Part shown: positions 57,738 to 64,000 of the stretch, one piece after another
Layout: each line of letters starts with the position of its first letter
Position numbering within the stretch: position 1 is the first letter of the stretch
Assembly: GCF_913055835.1 (NCBI RefSeq)
Contig: NZ_CAJXKQ010000011.1
Coordinates: 1-64,000 of the forward strand
Length of the DNA stretch: 64,000 nucleotides
Reading direction: 5' to 3'
DNA from: an uncultured Marinobacter sp.
GTDB taxonomy: Bacteria; Pseudomonadota; Gammaproteobacteria; Pseudomonadales; Oleiphilaceae
Position numbers and translations under genes: made by a program
The notes under the pieces: model-generated
What the model was told of the DNA's origin: nothing
The model's database searches: none
What the model saw: only the letters and a program-made list of their open reading frames with translations

Positions 57738-58388
57738 TTACCTGGCCCGCCGGAACGTCAGGTTGTAACGGTAGGGTCCTGTCAACGGATGCTCTCCGGC
57801 CTTGAGTGTCAACACACCGTGGTAACGCATTCTGGCGGGGCCACCCCACACCACCACATCACCGTGCCCCAGAGGCACCCGCACCGGGCGCTCGCTGCGT
57901 TTCAGCCCCCCGAACTGGAACACAATGGGCAACCCCAGAGAGACTGACACAATCGGCTGACTGAAGTCTTCCTCGTCCTTGTCCTGGTGCAGCCCCATTT
58001 TCGCCCCGGGCTGGTATCGGTTAATCAGGCAGGCGTCTGGCTCGAATCCCTCAAAACCTGCGGCCTCTGCGGCGCTTCCGGCCAGTTTCAGGAAGGCCTC
58101 AGGCATGTCTGGCCAGGCCCGTCCGGATTCCGGGTCATGCTCCTGATACCGGTAACCGCGGCTATCGGTGACCCAGCCCAGCATGCCGCAACAACTCATG
58201 GCGGCAGACATGGCATGACCGCCGGGGGTCCGCATATGCCGGAAAGGTGCTTCTGAAGCCACCGTGCCAATAGCTTCCAGGAGCAATTCAGCATCAGCCA
58301 GCGCGAAATTACGCAGCACCACGGCGCCCTCCACAAGAGGCTCAACCGTCGGCTCCGGTGGCTGATCACCAAACAGATCCAGAGTCAT
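57738..58388 (-). CDS. alkB: DNA oxidative demethylase AlkB
   Basis: A 216-residue Fe(II)/2-oxoglutarate dioxygenase that removes 1-methyladenine and 3-methylcytosine lesions. The iron triad is visible as H-x-D in GLHQDKDEEDFSQPIVSVSL and the distal H in ARMRYHGVLTL, with the 2-oxoglutarate arginines in YRYNLTFRRAR. The family opening VVLRNFALADAELLL and the NRYQPGAKMG stretch are present. It converges on the MgtC/DUF4010 gene, 3 bases apart. Confidence 0.94.
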   Translation of the reverse strand: MTLDLFGDQPPEPTVEPLVEGAVVLRNFALADAELLLEAIGTVASEAPFRHMRTPGGHAMSAAMSCCGMLGWVTDSRGYRYQEHDPESGRAWPDMPEAFLKLAGSAAEAAGFEGFEPDACLINRYQPGAKMGLHQDKDEEDFSQPIVSVSLGLPIVFQFGGLKRSERPVRVPLGHGDVVVWGGPARMRYHGVLTLKAGEHPLTGPYRYNLTFRRAR

Positions 58389-58500
58389 AACTACCGATTC
58401 CCCCTGAAAAAACGGAAAAAGTGCCGGTCAGCGTCTAGTCTCTTACCAGAGGGGCTGTCCCAAGCCTTGGTACGCCAATCTTCACCGGTAAGGATCATCC

Positions 58501-61326
58501 ATGCATCGAAAACGCCAGTCGGCCCAGGTTTCGCTGGCCCTTCTGATTGCATCGGCCATTACCCTCGGCATGCTGGTTCTCACCATTGTGCTGATCGGCC
58601 AGAGCTTCCGGGGCATGGAGACAGCCAAGGTATCGGCGGCAGGCGCCACTGCCCGACAACTGGCCGTCAGCGTTGACGACCGTATCCAGGCCATCACCGC
58701 GCCGCCATCTACCGCCCTTGCGGTCTTGAGCCATGACAGTCTCGCAGGCGCCGGGACGCTGGCGCAACGTCTTGAACGACTTCCGGTGCTGGCAGACATA
58801 CTCAGCAGCAGTGACATTGTCAGCGCCGTCTATGCCGGTTACCAGAACGGAGACTTCATTCTCCTGCGTAAGGTTCGCAGTTCCGGAACCCTCCAGTTTC
58901 CCGATGCCCCAAACGAAACCCGCTTTCTGCTGCAGACAATTACCCACGGGGGCAATCGAATACCGGGGCAATGGTTTTTCTTCGATGCCAACATGCGAAT
59001 GCTTGAAGAGCGGACGGTACCCGAATATAACTACGATCCACGAACCCGCCCGTGGTTCAATTCCGCCAAGGCATCGGATACCACGGAACTGTCCGCCCCC
59101 TACGCCTTCTTTACCACCCAGGAAACCGGGATAACCCTGTCCCGCCGCGCATCGGACGAGACCGGCGGGCCGGGTACCATTTTCGGTATCGATGTCACCG
59201 TGACGGATCTGAGCAGCCAACTGGCAGAGCTGCGCCAGACACCGAACACCCGGATTGCCATTGTGAACAGGGATCGGGAAGTTCTCGCCGATTCGGGAAA
59301 CGCCAAAGAGCCCGGGCCTATGATTTCCGGGGCTCTGAACCGGATCGGAGATCAGATGGAGGGAAGCACTGTTACCCGCTTCAGTGCCGACGGCAAAGAC
59401 TGGTATGGAATGACTGAGCCTCTCGCCGCATTGGAACAAGAGGGGCTGACGATAGCCGTCGCGATACCCGCGGACGAGCTGTTGTCCGAGGTCTGGGCCG
59501 CGCTTGCCAGACAAACGGTGATTGCCGGACTCATTGCCTCGCTGCTGCTGGTTATCGGCTGGTTCCTCGGCCGTCAGGTAGGCCGTCCACTGGAACACCT
59601 GACCGATCAGGTCAGCCGGCTATCGCGATTCCGTTTCGACACCCCGGTCGCGTCCGAATCCCACATCCGCGAGGCCCGCCAGCTGGGCGTGGCACTGGAT
59701 GACATGGCGAAAACCATACGCAGCTTCCAGAGCATCGCCACCGTACTTAACCGGGGCCAGGACCTGAATCATCTGCTTCGCGAGATTCTTGAGCAGATTA
59801 TCCATATTGTTGGCCAGGAGCGTGGCGGCATCTACCTGTTTACACGCAAGAAAAACCAACTCTCGCTGGCCGTCGAACAGGATCTTCAACTACCGGACAC
59901 CATCTCGAATGTGCAGGCGGAATACGACGACAACGACATCATCCGTTTGCTGAGACAGCACATCCCGGGACATCCGGTGTTCGCGGTTCTGCGTAACCGT
60001 CGCAAACAGTTGATCGGTGTCCTGGCGATCGAGATGGAGGTGGGCGACCACACTCAACTGAGTGACGACCTGATCGTCTTCGTGGATGAAATTGCCGGCT
60101 CTGCCGCCGTGGCCATAGAAACCCGGGAACTGATCGAAAGCCAGCAGGCACTGCTCGAGGGCATTATCCGGCTGGTGGCCAATGCCATTGACGCCAAATC
60201 GCCCTACACCGGTGGCCACTGCGAGCGAGTGCCCAAGCTCGCCCAGATGCTGGTGGATGAAGCCATTGCCAGTGAAGACCGGGCCTTTGATTCGTTCACC
60301 ATGACCGAAGAGCAGCTCCAGGAATTCCATCTGGCAGCCTGGCTGCATGACTGCGGCAAGATCACCAGCCCCGAGTATGTGGTCGACAAGGCAGTCAAGC
60401 TGGAAACCATCCATAACCGTATCCACGAGATCCGCACCCGTTTTGAAGTACTGCACCGGGATGCCGAGATCCGGTACCTGAATCGTGTGCTGTCAGGTGT
60501 CGAGGAAAGAGCAGCCGGCGAGGAACGCCGTGCTACGAGGGCCCGATTGCAGGAGGAATTCCGTTTGATTGCGACGGCCAACCAGGGTGGTGAATTCATG
60601 GCCGAAGAAGATATTGAGAGGATCCGCGCCATCGGCGAGCAAACCTGGGAGCGCCATTTCAGTGACCGACTCGGCCTGTCTCCCGACGAAAAAAATGCCC
60701 TGGAAGGTCGCCCGGAACCACGGCTACCCTGCGCCGAACCGCTGCTTGCCGACAAACCGGAACACCTCAGGCCCTGGGGCGAACACATTCCCCCGGTGCA
60801 AAAAGACGACCCAAGGAACCGCTGGGGTTTCGATATGGAGTTGCCGGAACACGCTTACAACCGGGGCGAGCTGCACAACCTCACGGTGGCCAAAGGAACG
60901 CTGACCGATGAGGAGCGCTTCAAGATCAACGAACACATTGTGCAGACCATCTGCATGCTCGATGCCCTGCCATTGCCCGACCGGCTGGCCAATGTCCCGA
61001 AGCTGGCAGGTACCCACCACGAACGCATGGACGGCCGGGGCTATCCCTGCGGCCTGACGGCCGCGGAAATGGGCATACCGGAACGGATCATGGCGGTTGC
61101 CGATGTGTTTGAAGCGCTGACCGCAGTGGATCGCCCTTACAAGGACGGCAAAACCCTCACCGAGTCGCTCACCATCATGGCCCGAATGGTCGAAGACGGG
61201 CACATCGACCGCGAGGTTTTCGAGCTGTTCGTCCGCTCAGGCACATACGAGCGCTATGCCCGTCAGCACCTGCAGCCCGGGCAGATCGATCACGTCGATG
61301 AAAGCCTGTTCATGAAGCCGCACTGA
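58501..61326 (+). CDS. Membrane sensor with Cache, HAMP, GAF and HD-GYP domains
   Basis: A 941-residue sensor phosphodiesterase. The N terminus has a membrane segment (10-34), a periplasmic dCache-like region (about 40-330, WFFFDANMRMLEERTVPEYN then YDPRTRPWF), a second membrane segment (336-358), HAMP (to about 415), GAF (about 430-545), then HD-GYP. HD is H616-D617 in AAWLHDCGKI; the GYP motif is HHERMDGRGYP (839-849). Between the two lie about 222 residues instead of the usual 60-odd, a large insertion. The HD-GYP domain should hydrolyse cyclic di-GMP. An AAGGATC site precedes the ATG. Confidence 0.9.
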   Translation: MHRKRQSAQVSLALLIASAITLGMLVLTIVLIGQSFRGMETAKVSAAGATARQLAVSVDDRIQAITAPPSTALAVLSHDSLAGAGTLAQRLERLPVLADILSSSDIVSAVYAGYQNGDFILLRKVRSSGTLQFPDAPNETRFLLQTITHGGNRIPGQWFFFDANMRMLEERTVPEYNYDPRTRPWFNSAKASDTTELSAPYAFFTTQETGITLSRRASDETGGPGTIFGIDVTVTDLSSQLAELRQTPNTRIAIVNRDREVLADSGNAKEPGPMISGALNRIGDQMEGSTVTRFSADGKDWYGMTEPLAALEQEGLTIAVAIPADELLSEVWAALARQTVIAGLIASLLLVIGWFLGRQVGRPLEHLTDQVSRLSRFRFDTPVASESHIREARQLGVALDDMAKTIRSFQSIATVLNRGQDLNHLLREILEQIIHIVGQERGGIYLFTRKKNQLSLAVEQDLQLPDTISNVQAEYDDNDIIRLLRQHIPGHPVFAVLRNRRKQLIGVLAIEMEVGDHTQLSDDLIVFVDEIAGSAAVAIETRELIESQQALLEGIIRLVANAIDAKSPYTGGHCERVPKLAQMLVDEAIASEDRAFDSFTMTEEQLQEFHLAAWLHDCGKITSPEYVVDKAVKLETIHNRIHEIRTRFEVLHRDAEIRYLNRVLSGVEERAAGEERRATRARLQEEFRLIATANQGGEFMAEEDIERIRAIGEQTWERHFSDRLGLSPDEKNALEGRPEPRLPCAEPLLADKPEHLRPWGEHIPPVQKDDPRNRWGFDMELPEHAYNRGELHNLTVAKGTLTDEERFKINEHIVQTICMLDALPLPDRLANVPKLAGTHHERMDGRGYPCGLTAAEMGIPERIMAVADVFEALTAVDRPYKDGKTLTESLTIMARMVEDGHIDREVFELFVRSGTYERYARQHLQPGQIDHVDESLFMKPH

Positions 61327-61375
61327 AAAACACGTATATTCTATGGGCTGATTCATTCCTGCTAAGGACTTATTA

Positions 61376-62155
61376 ATGCTGTTTGCAATCATAATTGGCG
61401 GCCTGATTGGTTACGCCTTCGGCAAATTCCCGGGCTTTCTGATCGGCGCGGCAATTGGCGCCTTTCTCCTGAACCTTCTCAAGCGCCGCCTTATTGGTAA
61501 GCTCCAGAGCATCCAGTCGGGCTTCATCGAATCGGTCTTTGCGGTGATGGGCGCCCTTTGCAAAGCAGACGGTGTTGTATCCAGGGATGAAATCCAGATG
61601 GCCGAAGCCATGTTCGTGCGCTTCCGTCTGAATGAAGACCAGAAAGCCAAGGCCAAAGCCGCCTTCAACCGGGGTAAGGAACCAGAATTCGACCTGGAAG
61701 CCGAGCTGAACCGCTTCCTTCAGGCCAGTGGACGCCAGCCCGCGTTTCTCCAGATGTTCCTGCAGGTTCAGGTATCGGCGGTGGCTGCGGATGGCAAGGT
61801 GCACCCGGCCGAACACGAAATGCTGGTGCGCATCGCCCGTGGGCTGGGCCTGCCAGAGAGCCAGGTGGACCAGCTGGAGGCCATGCTGCGCGGTGCTCAC
61901 ACCCACCGGGCCGGTGCCGGGCAACCTTCCTCCGCAGATCAGCTCAGCGATGCCTACAAGGTTCTTGGGGTGTCCTCGTCAGCCAGTGATGAAGAGCTCA
62001 AGAAAGCCTACCGGAAGCTGATGAGCGAGAACCATCCGGATAAACTTGCAGGCCGGGGATTGCCGGAGAGCATGCGGGAGATGGCGGAGGAACGCACTCG
62101 CGAAATCAGTCATGCCTACGACGTGATCAAGGAAGCGCGGAAAAAATCCGCGTAA
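61376..62155 (+). CDS. djlA: DjlA-like membrane co-chaperone with TerB and J domains
   Basis: A 259-residue protein in DjlA order. An N-terminal glycine-rich membrane segment (LIGYAFGKFPGFLIGAAIGA), a TerB-like helical region (FIESVFAVMGALCKADGVVS and MFLQVQVSAVAADGKVHPAE), and a C-terminal J domain with the HPD motif (AYRKLMSENHPDKLAG). It stimulates DnaK at the inner membrane. The gene follows the HD-GYP gene by 49 bases. Confidence 0.92.
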   Translation: MLFAIIIGGLIGYAFGKFPGFLIGAAIGAFLLNLLKRRLIGKLQSIQSGFIESVFAVMGALCKADGVVSRDEIQMAEAMFVRFRLNEDQKAKAKAAFNRGKEPEFDLEAELNRFLQASGRQPAFLQMFLQVQVSAVAADGKVHPAEHEMLVRIARGLGLPESQVDQLEAMLRGAHTHRAGAGQPSSADQLSDAYKVLGVSSSASDEELKKAYRKLMSENHPDKLAGRGLPESMREMAEERTREISHAYDVIKEARKKSA

Positions 62156-62175
62156 CGCCGTCTGCGGTTACCGGA

Positions 62176-62784
62176 TCAGAACCAGCGGGGCACTCGCACC
62201 CGATAGCGCTCGTAGTCCTCACCGAATTTGTCCGCCAGAGCCATCTCCTCCTCCCGGGCCTGGCGGGTAATCACCAGCACACCGGCCACCAGGCACACCA
62301 GGGAAAACACACTGGGCAGCGCCAGGAAAAAACCGAGCTGTCCCGCCATCACCGCCAGGAACAGAGGGTTCCGGGAGCGTCCAAAAGGACCACTGGTCAG
62401 TAACTTGCGCTGGTCCTTGCGCGGGTCAATACCGGAGCGCCAGTCTTCGTGCATGTAAGCCTGCAGATAGTTCACGGCCGTATATGAGCCGATCAACAAC
62501 AGCATGCCAACCAGCAAAACCGGCCAGGCGTAGAGCAGACCGAAAACACCCAGCCAAGGATCAATATCCACGAAAATCCGCACCACGCAGACGCCGAGAA
62601 TCAGGGCGCGAAAGACATTAAAAATGTGTCGATGCCACCAGGGCGCAGTTCCCCGCTCACCGTAGTTGATGTGCGAAAAATGCATACGCTGGTACAGACC
62701 GAGGCTCCGGCCAGCAAATTGCAGACCGATCATCAGAAAGAAAATGCCTAGAAAGTGGCGTACGAGGGGTTCAATAACTTCCAT
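62176..62784 (-). CDS. Isoprenylcysteine/phospholipid methyltransferase-like membrane protein
   Basis: A 202-residue protein with about five membrane segments and a C-terminal motif GPFGRSRNPLFLAVMAGQLG, ending EEEMALADKFGEDYERYRVR. The arrangement GPF...RNP...EE...FG..Y..Y fits the ICMT/PEMT SAM-binding family (annotated as methyltransferase family protein). The substrate is unknown. It converges on djlA (20 bases apart). Confidence 0.82.
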   Translation of the reverse strand: MEVIEPLVRHFLGIFFLMIGLQFAGRSLGLYQRMHFSHINYGERGTAPWWHRHIFNVFRALILGVCVVRIFVDIDPWLGVFGLLYAWPVLLVGMLLLIGSYTAVNYLQAYMHEDWRSGIDPRKDQRKLLTSGPFGRSRNPLFLAVMAGQLGFFLALPSVFSLVCLVAGVLVITRQAREEEMALADKFGEDYERYRVRVPRWF

Positions 62785-62954
62785 CAGGATCGCTTACAAC
62801 GGGTTAAGACCGACAGCTTATTATCTGTAAGCGTCTGTGAAAAGGGTTTGGGGTGGGAGTCAGGGCAGCCTGGGGCCAACCCTACCTAAAATGACATACC
62901 ATCACGTTTTCAAATGCTTTAGAGTGATCCAGTCATTTTAAGGAGAATCCTGTT

Positions 62955-64000
62955 ATGAGCGCCCCTGAAATCCCACAGTCTTGCCATGTGTACTGCAACG
63001 ACGCGATGGGGCGCGATGACGCCACAGCCCTGGCCGAAAGAATCCGAAGCCGGGAGATATCGATCACCGAACTCACACGAGCCGCCATCGCCCGGGCACA
63101 GGCGGCCCAGCCCTTGATCCATGGCGTGGCCCTGGCGAACTATGACGAGGCGGTCCAAACCGCCTCACGGCTGGATACGGCGGCGCGGACGGCTATCGAA
63201 CCCTTGTTTCGAGGCATTCCGACCTTTATCAAAGACAACACCAATGTGACAGGTCTGGCCACGCGCCAGGGCTCGCTGGCAGTACCTGACGTACCTGCCC
63301 CCCATACCAGTCCATTTGCCCGACAACTGCTTGCCCAGGGTTTCCTGTGCCTTGGTAAAAGCACGCTGCCCGAATTCGGTTTCAACGCCTCCACCGAACC
63401 TGCCCATGGGCCGGCTACACGGAATCCCTGGAATCTGGCCTATTCAGCCGGCGCTTCCTCAGGCGGTTCCGCAGCCCTGGTGGCCGCTGGCGTGGTGCCC
63501 ATTGCCCATGCCAATGACGGCGGAGGCTCCATCCGCATCCCGGCCGCATGCTGCGGTCTGGTCGGCCTGAAACCCACACGCGGACGGTTGATCGACAACG
63601 AAGCAGCTTCTTCTCTACCCATCAACATTATCAGCGAGGGCGTGGTGACTCGTTCGGTTCGGGATACCGCCAGCTTTCTCGACCAGGCCGAGAGTTATTA
63701 CCGGAATCCGAAGCTGCCCGCGATTGGTAACATCGAGGGACCGTCGGGTCGGCCCCTGAGGATCGGGATGGTGCTGGACTCTATCAATGGACACAAAACC
63801 GATCACATCACCCGCCAGACCGTCGAGGAAACCGCGCTCAGACTGGAAAGGCTCGGGCACCACATTGAGCCTGTCCCCGTTCCCGTGCACAGCGCTTTCC
63901 CGGAGGATTTCGCTCTCTACTGGGCCCTGCTTGCTTTCGGGGTCCGGACCAACGGCAAAAAAATGCTTCACCCGGCCTTCGACAAACGCAGAACAGATGG
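62955..64000 (+). CDS. Amidase-signature hydrolase, truncated by the window end
   Basis: An open frame from ATG 62955 that runs off the window. The first 348 residues show an amidase-signature enzyme: K93 in IPTFIKDNTN, the serine pair in AGASSGGSAA (168-169), and the nucleophile serine in DGGGSIRIP (S192). It has a normal length so far (family about 450-550). AAGGAGAAT lies 10 bases before the ATG. The substrate is unknown; the diverged sequence says it is not a duplicate of the 21.4-22.9 kb amidase. Confidence 0.9.
   Translation, partial: MSAPEIPQSCHVYCNDAMGRDDATALAERIRSREISITELTRAAIARAQAAQPLIHGVALANYDEAVQTASRLDTAARTAIEPLFRGIPTFIKDNTNVTGLATRQGSLAVPDVPAPHTSPFARQLLAQGFLCLGKSTLPEFGFNASTEPAHGPATRNPWNLAYSAGASSGGSAALVAAGVVPIAHANDGGGSIRIPAACCGLVGLKPTRGRLIDNEAASSLPINIISEGVVTRSVRDTASFLDQAESYYRNPKLPAIGNIEGPSGRPLRIGMVLDSINGHKTDHITRQTVEETALRLERLGHHIEPVPVPVHSAFPEDFALYWALLAFGVRTNGKKMLHPAFDKRRTD

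Noticed and set aside
58495..59598. 367-codon antisense frame inside the sensor gene
   Set aside because: It mirrors the coding strand of a well-supported Cache-HAMP-GAF-HD-GYP gene and has no recognisable domain or ribosome site.

Overview
The window looks like a chromosomal segment of a marine Gammaproteobacterium, most likely Marinobacter or a close relative. This is judged from protein style, codon use and the gene order at the right end; no database search was possible. The right end (about 53-64 kb) reads as ordinary backbone: patatin-like phospholipase, universal stress protein overlapping a SulP transporter, MgtC/DUF4010 membrane protein, AlkB, a large Cache-HAMP-GAF-HD-GYP signalling protein, a DjlA-type co-chaperone, a methyltransferase-like membrane protein and the start of an amidase. 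Everything to its left is a patchwork of accessory modules separated by scars of mobile DNA. No rRNA, tRNA or CRISPR array was seen.

Left part (0-14 kb): an XRE regulator faces a two-gene cassette (winged-helix protein plus SF2 helicase) that looks like an unassigned defence or mobile-element module. It is followed by the tail of an IS3-family element, an orphan HipS-like protein (HipA N-terminal domain without the kinase) and a secreted HNH nuclease. A six-gene minus-strand type I restriction-modification operon follows: serine recombinase, hsdM, hsdS, a GIY-YIG/DUF4357 nuclease, hsdR and a membrane protein. Defence genes therefore dominate this end.

Middle (14-34 kb): a DcaP-like porin, a YitT-type membrane protein, a TetR-RidA-DadA catabolic operon, a LysR regulator, and a long minus-strand region for malonate. 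The malonate region has the biotin-independent malonate decarboxylase set mdcABCDEGH with divergent mdcR, then a TRAP transporter (order M-P-Q) and an amidase-signature hydrolase. Taken together they could import malonate or malonamate, release ammonia, and decarboxylate malonate to acetate.

34-41 kb: a fused E1 alpha/beta plus di-lipoyl E2 of a 2-oxo-acid dehydrogenase complex, ending in a terminator. An internally deleted class C group II intron sits immediately after that terminator. Next come an IS110 fragment, an AsnC/Lrp regulator, a frameshifted piece of a second E2 gene, and an intact IS3-family element.

41-53 kb: a Fur-box-preceded Fec-type iron uptake operon (TonB receptor, binding protein, two permeases, ATPase); a solitary small tyrosine recombinase with one in-frame stop; a mer operon (merR, merTPFA) with a lipoprotein gene converging on it; a MbcA/Xre-type antitoxin lacking its toxin; and the tail of a HI0933-type flavoprotein. 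A short repeat with two arm types (TGAACGTTCGCTTTGCGACC and AATGTCCGCTTTTGTTTA) recurs between these modules and brackets the solitary recombinase. This is the most interesting candidate for an undescribed mobile system in the window.
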